A program made the position numbers and the translations under genes. A stretch of 64,000 bases of DNA from Veillonella sp. 3310 (GTDB taxonomy: Bacteria; Bacillota; Negativicutes; Veillonellales; Veillonellaceae). The notes under the pieces are model-generated. The model was given only the letters and a program-made list of their open reading frames with translations. It did no database searches and had not been told where the DNA came from. This document shows, piece after piece, positions 1 to 8,800 of the stretch (position 1 is its first letter; the number at the start of each line of letters is the position of its first letter). The stretch is taken from NCBI RefSeq assembly GCF_003999875.1, contig NZ_RQVJ01000007.1, forward strand, positions 1-64,000, given 5' to 3'.

Positions 1-100
1 CCGCACTCTGGCTTATGTTTACTTCTTTCGAAGTAATTACCTTACATTGTTCAGTTTTCAAAGATCAACTTTGTCATTCACAACACTGTGTTGTGGCGAC
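1..100 (-). other. rRNA operon leader (16S lies outside the window)
   Basis: On the minus strand this stretch contains CTTTGAAAACTGAACAATG (around 48-68), a sequence widely found in Firmicute rRNA leaders and spacers. It is followed by a perfect hairpin TTACTTC-tttc-GAAGTAA at 19-36. A strong promoter lies just upstream at 107-135. The 16S gene itself does not begin within the window, so the assignment rests on the leader motif and the promoter. It could instead be a spacer ahead of 23S, but the adjacent promoter favours the operon leader. Confidence 0.6.
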
Positions 101-106
101 TAGATT

Positions 107-135
107 ATAATAACAGATTCACAAGTTTGTGTCAA
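107..135 (-). promoter_or_regulatory. Strong promoter for rRNA leader
   Basis: On the minus strand TTGACA (135-130) is separated by 17 bases from TATTAT (112-107). A second overlapping -10, TATAAT, lies at 109-104 with a 20-base spacer. The predicted start is near base 100, directly ahead of the rRNA leader motif. Confidence 0.65.
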
Positions 136-178
136 CAGTTATTTTTAATCTTTTTTAATTTTCTTTAGTTACTAAGTT

Positions 179-213
179 CTAAGAAAATTAAAAGTGCTTG
201 TGTCTCAAGCACT
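179..213 (-). terminator. Intrinsic terminator facing leftward
   Basis: An 8-bp perfect stem AGTGCTTG/CAAGCACT (193-200 and 206-213) with a 5-base loop is followed on the minus strand by a T-rich tail. It sits just upstream of the rRNA promoter and would insulate it from transcripts coming from the repeat block or the nitroreductase gene. Confidence 0.55.
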
Positions 214-290
214 GAATGTATTATATGATATTTTTAAATAATTTGCAACCCCTTATCTCAATTATTTTCAAACTTTATTAAAAACTATAT

Positions 291-600
291 CTACCAAGGA
301 ACACCATCTTTGGGTAGAGCATTTTGTGACGTCATATTTGCCTAAATATAGAGATATAGAAACGAGCAACATATTCCATGACCACCCCTTGTAGCTCCAT
401 TATGTGTAGAATATTTTTGCCGTTCTTTCTCCCTAAATATAGAAACGATAAATATGTTCTAAGACCTCCCTTGGAGCGTCATCATGGGTAGAACGTTTTG
501 CGCTGTTCTTTCTACCTAAATGTAGAAACGCAAAAACGAGCAAGATGTTCTATGACCTTCCTTGGAGCGTCATCATGCGTAGAACGCTTTGTGGCTTTTT
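291..600. repeat. Degenerate tandem repeats, about 83-91 bp units
   Basis: Four imperfect copies begin near 291, 380, 463 and 554, giving spacings of 89, 83 and 91 bases. The best-conserved core is CCTTGGAGCGTCATCATG followed by GTAGAACG, then CCTAAAT(A/G)TAGAAACG. Copies 3 and 4 are most alike; copy 1 is the most decayed. Each copy can fold: left and right arms are TCTACC/GGTAGA (copy 1), ATATTC/GAATAT (copy 2) and GTTCTA/TAGAAC (copies 3 and 4). I see no convincing protein in the block, and its function is unknown. Confidence 0.6.
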
Positions 601-625
601 TACTATCTAAATTACACATATACAA

Positions 626-692
626 GAAGAGCACGGTGTGCTCCGAACAAACATTATGAAATACCGTTTGTGAGGAGTATACCGTGCTCTTC
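626..692. repeat. 67-nt compound hairpin
   Basis: Arms GAAGAGCACGGT (626-637) and ACCGTGCTCTTC (681-692) are perfectly complementary over 12 bp. Inner pairs CTCC/GGAG and ACAAAC/GTTTGT extend the fold towards the loop. It lies 45 bases beyond the nitroreductase stop on the minus strand. A terminator role is possible, but no U-tract follows on either strand. Confidence 0.6.
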
Positions 693-736
693 CCTTCATC
701 ATATTCAGTTAATAACCGCCACAAGGCAGAATAGTA

Positions 737-1477
737 TCAAAAGTGAAACCCTTGTTTTTCCGCTATTCTAATCAATGCACTTCTCTTCTCATCTTTTAGT
801 TTCAATCGACCCACTACTTGATCCGTAAATTTGGGCAATGGGTAATTTGGACTACGAAGATCGTAGTATTGGTTCATCTCTTCATCGTAATCTTCCAACA
901 ATTCATGGTAGTTATCAAACGTACTGTATGCATCATCAAATACATTCGCCTCTCTTGGCATGCGTGGTTTCAATGCCGGTTTTTGATCTGCCATACCTAA
1001 TCCAAGTCCTAACACAGGAAATGTTAATTCAGGCAATTTCAAAATTTCGATTATTTTTTCTGCATCATTTAACACACTACCTAGATACACTGTACCATAT
1101 CCTGCTAGTTCTGCGGCGGTCACCATATTTTGTGCCGCTAGGCAAGCGTCAGTCCACCCTTGAAAGAATCGATCTGCATCACTTGCTGTATCAAGGTCTA
1201 GCCCTTTTTCTTTCATAATTTGTGCATTACGATAGGCATCTACCACGAATACAAACAATTCTGGCATATCTTTCACATAGTCTTGCTTACACACCTCTGC
1301 AATGGCTGCTTTTATTTCTGGGTTTACAATACGGATGATACTAAACGTTTGCATGCCCATACTGGTGGCAGTCCGCTTCGCTACATCTAGCAAAATACTC
1401 AAATGTTGCGGAGATACACGCATCGGTTTATATTGGCGAATACTTTTATGATCTAACATAATATCAATAGGGTTCAT
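737..1477 (-). CDS. NfsA/NfrA-type nitroreductase family protein
   Basis: This is a 246-residue flavin-dependent oxidoreductase of the nitroreductase fold, expected to use FMN and NAD(P)H in the cytosol to reduce nitro compounds, quinones or flavin. The N-terminal HKSIRQYK segment matches the family's conserved N-terminal Arg/Ser FMN-contact motif. The long C-terminal arm with YDLRSPNYPLPKF resembles the NfsA/FRase I subgroup. I chose the ATG at 1477 because TAGGAG lies 8 bases upstream; the reading frame runs open 30 codons further without an equal ribosome site. It is divergent from the SIMPL gene. The physiological substrate cannot be told from sequence. Confidence 0.85.
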   Translation of the reverse strand: MNPIDIMLDHKSIRQYKPMRVSPQHLSILLDVAKRTATSMGMQTFSIIRIVNPEIKAAIAEVCKQDYVKDMPELFVFVVDAYRNAQIMKEKGLDLDTASDADRFFQGWTDACLAAQNMVTAAELAGYGTVYLGSVLNDAEKIIEILKLPELTFPVLGLGLGMADQKPALKPRMPREANVFDDAYSTFDNYHELLEDYDEEMNQYYDLRSPNYPLPKFTDQVVGRLKLKDEKRSALIRIAEKQGFHF

Positions 1478-1555
1478 AATTTCACTCCTAACTTTCATCA
1501 TATTTTCATACAGATTGTGTAGTATAATAACAATACAAGGTGTACTGCGTATATT

Positions 1556-1585
1556 ATTGTAGGGCACTCATTTTTTATTTGTCAA
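1556..1585 (-). promoter_or_regulatory. Promoter for nitroreductase gene
   Basis: TTGACA (1585-1580) and TACAAT (1561-1556) on the minus strand are 18 bases apart. The predicted start is near 1549, giving a leader of about 70 bases ahead of the ATG at 1477. Confidence 0.5.
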
Positions 1586-1614
1586 TATGTACACCACATA
1601 GAAAGGAAGAACCT

Positions 1615-2334
1615 ATGAAACATTCATTTCTTTTGAAAGCTTTCACTATCGGTGCATTCATGGCATCTGCTACAATCGGATCTATGGCAGCAGATATGAC
1701 GCCAGGTGAAATTTCCGTTACTGGCCAAGCCGTTCGTCAAGTGGCGCCATCCTATGCACTTCTTAATTTAGGGGTATCCAACAAAAACACCTCTGTACAA
1801 GCTGCCAAAGCACAAAATGATGCTGTTATGTCTAAACTCATCTCCTCTTTACAACATGTAGGAGTTTCTAGAAATAATATTCAAACATCTAACATTACTA
1901 TCAATCCTAATTACGATTATATCGATGGAAACTCAAAATTAAATGGCTATAATGTAAATAACACTGTCGTTGTTAGGGTATATGATACATCCTCGATTGG
2001 AAAAGCTATCGATGCTGCTATCGCTAGTGGTGCTTCTGATATTAATTCTCTTACCTTCCAAACAGATGTATCGCAAGAGGTTGAAGATCAATTATCTACC
2101 TCTGCCATTAGCGATGCACGTCACCAAGCAGAAGTTATTGCTCGCGCTTTAGGTCATACTGTAGGCCCTGTAAAATCGATTAGCTTAGGAACTACTCGGA
2201 CTCATACGATGGAAGTGAATCCACGATATGCTATGTTGGCTGTAAAATCTGCAGATATATCTACTTCCACACCTGTAGAAAATGGTGATATGTCTGCTAA
2301 TAAAACAGCAAGTGTAGTATTCTATTTACAATAA
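1615..2334 (+). CDS. Periplasmic SIMPL (DUF541) domain protein
   Basis: This 239-residue protein starts with a signal peptide (charged start, hydrophobic stretch, likely cleavage after SMAA near residue 23). A single SIMPL/DUF541 domain follows, with GEISVTGQAVRQVAPSYA at its start, a central LNGYNVNNTVVVRV segment and ASVVFYLQ at the end. Family members are exported proteins often linked to oxidative or envelope stress, but their biochemical role is not settled. The start at 1615 is supported by GAAAGGAAG just upstream, whereas the longer open frame lacks a ribosome site. It converges with the small gene at 2415-2573, sharing a terminator. Confidence 0.85.
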   Translation: MKHSFLLKAFTIGAFMASATIGSMAADMTPGEISVTGQAVRQVAPSYALLNLGVSNKNTSVQAAKAQNDAVMSKLISSLQHVGVSRNNIQTSNITINPNYDYIDGNSKLNGYNVNNTVVVRVYDTSSIGKAIDAAIASGASDINSLTFQTDVSQEVEDQLSTSAISDARHQAEVIARALGHTVGPVKSISLGTTRTHTMEVNPRYAMLAVKSADISTSTPVENGDMSANKTASVVFYLQ

Positions 2335-2371
2335 GGTGTATACGCATCTATACTGAGATATAATGATACAT

Positions 2372-2415
2372 AAAAAACCGTAGCGAACCTCTTCATCGGT
2401 AGCTACGGTTTTTCT
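2372..2415. terminator. Bidirectional terminator
   Basis: The stem AAAACCGTAGC/GCTACGGTTTT has A-rich and T-rich flanks, so it can stop the SIMPL transcript from the left and the small gene from the right. Its right flank overlaps the small gene's stop codon. Confidence 0.75.
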
Positions 2416-2573
2416 TATTTTTTCTTAGGCACTACTTTAAAGCTATCATGCATTTGTTGTTTCATATCGTCTGTTAATGGGCAAGGCCATTCATTGATAT
2501 CATTATGCTTTTTCAGCTTTTTCAAATCCTCTGGACTTAATTTTTGTTTTTCCGCATCATCGAATGTAATCAT
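2415..2573 (-). CDS. Small conserved-looking hypothetical protein, 52 aa
   Basis: This 52-residue frame begins MITFDDAEKQKLSPEDLKK and ends VVPKKK. It is preceded by a good ribosome site, AGAGGTG, 8 bases before the ATG. It is hydrophilic, with a Lys-rich helical first half, an INEWPCP segment and a single Cys (residue 31), and has no signal peptide or membrane segment. It is transcribed towards the bidirectional terminator at 2372-2415. I do not recognise the family. The ribosome site, full-length frame and terminator argue for a real gene. Confidence 0.6.
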   Translation of the reverse strand: MITFDDAEKQKLSPEDLKKLKKHNDINEWPCPLTDDMKQQMHDSFKVVPKKK

Positions 2574-2642
2574 GATTCCATCACCTCTACTCGGAATACT
2601 AGAAAAGGAAAGACAAATTTCTTTCTGCCCCTATTATATGAC

Positions 2643-2672
2643 GAAAAGCATCTTCTTGTGAAGATGCTTTTC
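2643..2672. terminator. Perfect hairpin, probable terminator after thrS
   Basis: A 13-bp perfect stem GAAAAGCATCTTC/GAAGATGCTTTTC encloses a TTGT loop and carries A and T runs at its ends. It lies 135 bases beyond the thrS stop. A second perfect hairpin with 11-bp arms (2736-2763, arms GAGATACTTGT/ACAAGTATCTC) lies closer to the thrS stop but lacks a U-tract. Confidence 0.5.
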
Positions 2673-2807
2673 CTATGTATACACAATACTTGTATCGTGC
2701 ATATCCTAAGGAGGATTACACACTTGAATCTATGAGAGATACTTGTGTCAGAACAAGTATCTCCGTTGGCACTCCATATACTTATAGATATCTATGAATT
2801 GCTAATA

Positions 2808-4718
2808 TTATGCACGATCTTTAATTTCTTGTTGGATGTTGGCCAAGAATTCTTCCCAAGGAATCGCACCTTGTTCGCCTACGCCACGTTTACGAACTGC
2901 CACTTTTCCTTCTTCCACTTCTTTGTCACCCACCACAAGCATGTAGGATACTTTTTCCATTTGTGCTTGACGAATTTTGTAACCAATTTTTTCGCTACGA
3001 TCATCTAGTTCCACACGTACATAGGCATCTTTAAATGCTTTACGTAATTTTTCAGCATATTCTACATGTTTTTCACTGATTGGAAGGATTTTCACTTGCA
3101 CTGGTGCCATCCAAGTTGGGAATGCGCCTGCAAAGTGTTCGATCAAGATACCAATGAAACGTTCCATAGAACCGAAGCACGCACGGTGAATCATAATTGG
3201 ACGATGTTTTTGTCCGTCTTCTGCGATGTATTCCAAGTTGAAACGTTCTGGCAAGTTCATATCCAATTGGATAGTACCACATTGCCATGTACGGCCGATG
3301 GAGTCACGAATATGGAAGTCTAATTTAGGACCATAGAACGCACCATCACCTTCGTTGATACGGTATGGAATACCTTTTGCTTCGATCGCTTCACGCAATG
3401 CTTCAGTTGCCAATTCCCAAATGGCATCGTCGCCGATAGCGCCTTCAGGTTTTGTACTTAATTCTACATGATAGGACAATCCGAATTGAGAGTAGATACG
3501 ACCGAATAGATCGATAACGCTCATTAACTCTTCTTTAATTTGAGATGGTGTCATGAATACATGCGCATCATCTTGTGTAAAGCTACGTACACGGAATAGA
3601 CCATGCAAAGCACCGCTCAATTCATGGCGATGTACTAAACCAAGTTCTGCCATACGAATTGGCAAATCACGGTAGGAATGCATTTCATTTGCATATACCA
3701 AGATACCACCTGGGCAGTTCATTGGTTTGATTGCATATTCTGCGTCATCAATTTGTGTAGTGTACATATTTTCACGGTAATGGAACCAGTGACCAGATGT
3801 TTCCCACAAATGTTGGCTCAAAATAATTGGAGTACGAACTTCTTCATAATCATAGTCGTGGTGTACTTCACGCCAAAAATCTTCTAAGGCATTGCGCACT
3901 GCCATACCTTTTGGTAAGAAGAATGGGAATCCTGGACCTTCTTCTTTGATGACGAATAAGCCAAGCTCTTTGCCCAATTTACGATGGTCACGACGAGCCG
4001 CTTCTTCTAATAAGTGTAAGTATTCTTCTAGTTCTTCTTTCTTTTCAAAAGCAGTACCGTAAATACGTTGCAACATTTTATTTTTTTCATCGCCACGCCA
4101 GTATGCTCCTGCAATACTTTGTAATTTGAAAGCTTTTACTTTACCGGTGCTTGCTAAGTGTGGGCCTGCACAAAGGTCTGTAAATTCACCTTGTTTGTAC
4201 GCAGAAATCACTGCATCCGCTGGCAAATCATTGATTAACTCTACTTTATAATTTTCATGTTTAGCCGCGAAGAAATCTAATGCTTCTTGGCGTTCCATCA
4301 ATACTTTTTCGATAGGTAAGTTTTCTTTTACAATACGGCTCATTTCCGCTTCGATTTTTGGCAAATCTTCTGGCACTAATTTATGTTCCATATCGATGTC
4401 ATAGTAAAAACCATTTTCGATAGCTGGTCCAATCGCTAATTGTGCATCTGGCCATAAACGTTTCACAGCTTGTGCCATCACATGAGATGCAGTATGACGG
4501 AATGCGTGTTTGCCACCGTCTTCTGCAAATGTTAAAAAGCTTACTTTAGAGCCTTCCACTAATACTTCACGTAAATCTGTTAATTCACCGTTTACATCTG
4601 CGGCTAATACTTTTTTTGCTAAACTATTTGATAATTGTTTTACTGCTTCACCTAATGTTGTTCCTGCTGCAAAGGCTTTAGAACTTCCATCAGGTAAAAT
4701 GATATTTACTTCACTCAT
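2808..4718 (-). CDS. thrS: Threonine--tRNA ligase
   Basis: This cytosolic class II synthetase of 636 residues charges tRNA-Thr. Domains in order are: an N-terminal TGS domain (about 1-60); the editing/zinc-type second domain with HTASH near residue 75 and LCAGPHL near 180; the class II catalytic core with FRVRSFTQDDAH and NEGDGAFYGPKLDF; and a C-terminal HGTP anticodon-binding domain. Length is normal for the family. The start follows TAGGGAGGTAAC. Expression is controlled by a T-box leader immediately upstream, so the gene is induced by uncharged tRNA-Thr. Confidence 0.97.
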   Translation of the reverse strand: MSEVNIILPDGSSKAFAAGTTLGEAVKQLSNSLAKKVLAADVNGELTDLREVLVEGSKVSFLTFAEDGGKHAFRHTASHVMAQAVKRLWPDAQLAIGPAIENGFYYDIDMEHKLVPEDLPKIEAEMSRIVKENLPIEKVLMERQEALDFFAAKHENYKVELINDLPADAVISAYKQGEFTDLCAGPHLASTGKVKAFKLQSIAGAYWRGDEKNKMLQRIYGTAFEKKEELEEYLHLLEEAARRDHRKLGKELGLFVIKEEGPGFPFFLPKGMAVRNALEDFWREVHHDYDYEEVRTPIILSQHLWETSGHWFHYRENMYTTQIDDAEYAIKPMNCPGGILVYANEMHSYRDLPIRMAELGLVHRHELSGALHGLFRVRSFTQDDAHVFMTPSQIKEELMSVIDLFGRIYSQFGLSYHVELSTKPEGAIGDDAIWELATEALREAIEAKGIPYRINEGDGAFYGPKLDFHIRDSIGRTWQCGTIQLDMNLPERFNLEYIAEDGQKHRPIMIHRACFGSMERFIGILIEHFAGAFPTWMAPVQVKILPISEKHVEYAEKLRKAFKDAYVRVELDDRSEKIGYKIRQAQMEKVSYMLVVGDKEVEEGKVAVRKRGVGEQGAIPWEEFLANIQQEIKDRA

Positions 4719-4778
4719 AGGTTACCTCCCTAGGTCTAATACTACTATGCCATTGGGGATGGCAATATTTTTTACCAA

Positions 4779-5033
4779 CAAAAAAAGACCCTCTCCCACA
4801 CAAGGGACGAAGATCTTCGCGGTTCCACCCTAGTTAGTCCCTATTCATAGGACTCACTCTTACGGACGATAACGGGTCCATACGGATTCAATTACAAGCC
4901 TAGCCTTCACTGAACCAGTTTGAAGGTGGTAACGTCTAAGTCTACACTAGATACTCACAGCCAAGGTATCTTTCTCTGAAAGTATAGATGGTTAGGGTCA
5001 TGTCCTTCGCATCACTGTTGCTTATATAATAAT
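4779..5033 (-). promoter_or_regulatory. T-box riboswitch in the thrS leader
   Basis: Minus-strand AGGGTGGAACCGCG (4831-4818) is the canonical T-box sequence that pairs with the tRNA acceptor end. It is followed by CGAAGATCTTCG and then a terminator stem with TTTTTTT at 4786-4780. An upstream arm carries a GTTACCACC segment near 4933-4925, where ACC is a threonine codon and the likely specifier. Known T-box logic is that uncharged tRNA-Thr stabilises the antiterminator, allowing thrS transcription. The specifier assignment is by eye and not folded. Confidence 0.9.
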
Positions 5034-5039
5034 ATAATT

Positions 5040-5068
5040 ATAATAAACAAAAACCCTATCCATGTCAA
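5040..5068 (-). promoter_or_regulatory. Promoter for thrS T-box transcript
   Basis: TTGACA (5068-5063), a 17-base spacer and TATTAT (5045-5040) on the minus strand place the start near 5033. This gives a leader of about 315 bases that contains the whole T-box. Confidence 0.7.
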
Positions 5069-5096
5069 GGGAGTTTTTTCGATATGCCCTTATAGA

Positions 5097-5148
5097 TAAA
5101 AAGCACTACCCTTGTCATCAACTTATCAGTTGATACTTGGGTAGTACT
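5097..5148 (-). terminator. Terminator of the mla-tamB-sigma operon
   Basis: Nested stems read on the minus strand as GTACTACCC...GGGTAGTGC with inner ATCAAC-tgataa-GTTGAT, followed by TTTTTATC. It begins about seven bases after the sigma factor stop codon. Confidence 0.7.
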
Positions 5149-5154
5149 TCATAT

Positions 5155-5790
5155 TTAACTCTTATCCCATGTTTCTTTTGCGGTTTCCAACAAACCTTTA
5201 AGACGTGCTAAGCCTTTTCTTCGCAATCGATGGATATAACTATGACTGCATTCCAAGGTATCCGCTATGGATGCTACACTGTGATCTTTGTAATACACTT
5301 CTTCCACTACGTGCTGCTCCGCTAAAGGTAACTGTTTCATAGCCGATGTAACCATAGCTCCATACATGCGTTCCTCGCAAACAATTTCTGTAGACGGACC
5401 TTCAGCGGGCAATTGTTCCCACCAAGTTTCACCATCTTCTGTTTCCGATTGTAGCACAATCCCTTCCTTACCTTCCTTACGAAGATAGTCCAAGATACGA
5501 CCTCGAATACGATGCACTGCATAGAGGGAAAAGGCTACGCCTTTCTTAGAATCATATCGCTCTACCGCTTCAATGAGCCCTATCGTACCCTCTTGAATGC
5601 AATCCATCCTATCTACCTTAGAAGATTGATACACATTAGCTTCTTTCAACACTAAAGGTTGGTAATGCTCAATGATCGTCATACGAGCCTCTAAGTCTCC
5701 TTGTTCCTCGTAAGCCTTCCAGAGCTTTTGTTCTTCTTCCCAGGTCAACAATTCAATTGTATCCACACTGGCAATATAATCATTGAGCAT
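5155..5790 (-). CDS. Sigma-70 family RNA polymerase sigma factor
   Basis: This 211-residue alternative sigma factor should bind core RNA polymerase and redirect it to a small promoter set. Region 2 is seen around residues 60-110 (MDCIQEGTIGLIEAVERYD, then FSLYAVHRIRGRILDYLRK). Region 4 lies around 152-205 with a helix-turn-helix (VASIADTLECSHSYIHRLRR). There is no region 1.1, and no anti-sigma gene is visible nearby. Its ribosome site AAAGGAGGTG overlaps the end of tamB, so it is translated as the last gene of the envelope operon. Which promoters it reads is unknown. It is larger than a typical ECF factor and closer to the general stress/sporulation size class. Confidence 0.85.
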   Translation of the reverse strand: MLNDYIASVDTIELLTWEEEQKLWKAYEEQGDLEARMTIIEHYQPLVLKEANVYQSSKVDRMDCIQEGTIGLIEAVERYDSKKGVAFSLYAVHRIRGRILDYLRKEGKEGIVLQSETEDGETWWEQLPAEGPSTEIVCEERMYGAMVTSAMKQLPLAEQHVVEEVYYKDHSVASIADTLECSHSYIHRLRRKGLARLKGLLETAKETWDKS

Positions 5791-5803
5791 ACTTTCACCT
5801 CCT

Positions 5804-8800
5804 TTAGAATCGATAACGCCACTGCGCCCCTAAGTAGTGTTTATTTTCATTATTAATCCATCCTGTAGCACTAATGCTACGATTGATATCATACTGAAAA
5901 CCATATGACACATGGTCATTTTTAAGGCCCCTAGTTAAGGTAATCATCAAATCTGGTACTACATATTTACCGATAGTAACGTTAAAATTATTTTTTTCCT
6001 GCAAATCACGAGAGTCTTTTCCATCTAAAGAACCTGTGGTAATATTCACCAAATCCAATCCCAAGGTATCTTGCAACACATCTTCAATATAGCCAAATGC
6101 CAAAGACTGTAAGCTAGATGTCAGTAATGCATTGGCATCTTCCGATGTAACTCCACTAGCATTGCCCACATTTCGACCAAATGTCAACAGCGAAATGATT
6201 TGACGTTCCGACAAATTAGGTTCAGACGTTAATTTTAATTTCATCTGCGTCGCAGGTCCTTCCGCTTGTAAAGATATGCGATAGTTTTTCACATTCGCCA
6301 TACTCCGTACATTCAGCTCAGGAATGATACTGCCCGTGACAAATTTCGCCTGTCCTTCTGTGATTTTAAAGCGATTTTTCAAATATTTTACATATCCTTT
6401 GTTGACGGATAACTTACCACTCGCCTTCGGTTCCCCTACAGTTCCTTCAAATTTAACCTTACCTTGTAAGAACATATCGTAAAGCAATGGATTATAAAGA
6501 CGCACGTTTTCTTTTGCATCGATGGTCAAGTCTAAACCCACTGGAATCGATGTATCTGAACTTTCAAAGCTCAATGGAATCGAACCCACCACGTCATGCA
6601 ATGTAATAGCTCCCACCAATTTCGGCATTTCCGGTGTATCCACAATATATAGTTCTCCATCTAACGGTCCTGTATAAAACTCATGACCAATTTCAATGCC
6701 TTTCATCTGTAACGCACCATAGTAGGATGTAATACGAGAACCCATCCAACCAATATTCCCAGATAGGCCTGCATTGCCTTTTCCCATGGTGGTGCTACCT
6801 GTAATATCTACATGATTACCACGGAACAACAACTGCCCTTTTAGTTGAGTCACTGGCTTTTTCAAAGATTGTAATTGCATGGACCCACTAGGGAGCTCTA
6901 CAGTACCATTGGCCAAGATATTCGACGAATTGCCTGTCACATGAACAACACCACGAATAGCACCGTCAGCGGACTGCACTTCTTTAAACATCAAGGGCAG
7001 AACGGACAAGTTTGCTTCATTCATATCCACGTACACGTCAAATTGCTTGCTTTTATCATCCGTTACGTATTCATTGGTTACAAAAGCGCTCAATGGTAGC
7101 TTACCACGAACTTTTATTGAAGAGTCTGATTTTTTAATCATTCCTTGTTGAATATTCACTACTTGGTCTTCCATAGTTCCTAATATACTCAACTGATCTA
7201 GACTAATACCATTGATGACTGCTTGTTCCACTTCACTGGAAAATTCTACCTTTGGCGATTTTGTAAGTCCATGTACATTGATGATAAAGTTCCAATTTCC
7301 CTGTGCATTTACATCTTTTGTAACTAGCGGCAATACGGTTTGCACTGGCACTTTTGACGCCACTAATTGAATATCCGATGAGCCATCTAAATCAGCTTTA
7401 CCTTTGCCCACAATGACCCCTTCTTTAATAGGTAACTTGAAGGTACGAATATCAATGGTTCTTCCACCATAACCTAGGTCAAGCGTAGCCGTTCCTACCA
7501 CTTCATCACGAATAGTCGCATCCTCAAGAGTCCCTTTTACATCTAATCTTGGACTGTCACTAGTACCACCTAACTCAATGGTAGCCTGCAACTTGCCATT
7601 CACATCTGGTACTTGTGCATTGGTTAATGCCAATAATTGATGCAAATCTCCATCTCGGACACGTACATACCCAAATAAGCGTTTTGGATTCTCTAATTGA
7701 ACCCCACCTTTCACTTCGTATTGACTAGTGCCACTGCCTGTGAAAGTTAACCCTTGTAGATGTACTACCTGTGGTGTAATATACACAGAACCTGCTATAT
7801 CATGCAAGGTAGTATCTTGCACCTGCATCGTATCGGACTGCACGTTTCCTTCAAAGATCGGTGCATCCACCGTGCCACCGAGATGACCTTCTGCCCCTAC
7901 ATAGCCAACCATGTGGAGTCCCGCATCACGAACGAAAGGTTCAATAGGTACTGCATCGCCTACAAAATTAATATCTAACTGCTTATCTTGTATATCCCCA
8001 TCTACAATGATAGAGGATCCATAAGTACTGATATCTAACCTTGGCAAATGGAGATGACCATCATGATATGTATAATTCCCTTCAATGGATGTAAAAAGTT
8101 TACCATATGCGGAACCATCCCAAGCTTTTAGATGACCTTCTATTTGCGGTTCTTGTAACGTTCCTTGCACATGAATATCCGTATTAAGCCATCCCATCAT
8201 AGGAATATCTGTAAAGGTTGGCAATACATCTTCGATACGCACATCCTTTGCAGAGCCTTTGATATCCATCGCACCGTCTAACTGGATAAATCCATCTAGG
8301 TCATAAGTGCTTTTTCTATATTCCAGCTCCCCTTCAAGAATAGTAAGGGTATTATCATCTAACTTTGTTTTAATAAGTCCACGGTCAAACTTGGTTGTTC
8401 CATAGGAAAGAGTTTCACCAGCAATCATAACCGTTCCTGTCGGATTTTCTAGGGCCCCTTGTAAGTTAGCCTCCACAGAAACAGTACCGCCCAACGGTTT
8501 AGGGCTCCACTCATTGAACTGTTCTAATCCAATATTAGTACCATGTAAATTAATACCAAATGTACCATTGCCTAATCGACCATTACCCGTGAAAGTGCCT
8601 TGACCCCAAGTACCATTTAGGTACGGCACTACTAGCTGTGTACCATCCCAAGATACGCTGGCATCCAAGGTATCCACTAAGATAGATTGATACCCAATGT
8701 GGCTTCCATGTACAGATCCGTTTATATTGGAAATCAATCCTTGTTCCCCTTCAATGGTTAAGGACCCACTCACTGTGCCCTGTACAGAAGGCAAGCCCTC

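Noticed and set aside
291-600. Possible CRISPR array
   Set aside because: Unit length is 83-91 bases, the copies are degenerate throughout, there are no uniform short repeats with unique spacers, and no cas gene is near.
512-724. 70-codon frame on the minus strand in the repeat region
   Set aside because: It crosses the repeats and the 67-nt hairpin, has no clear ribosome site and no protein-like composition.
2745-3008. Plus-strand frame with many Phe residues
   Set aside because: It is antisense to the end of thrS and shows composition of a reverse-strand shadow.
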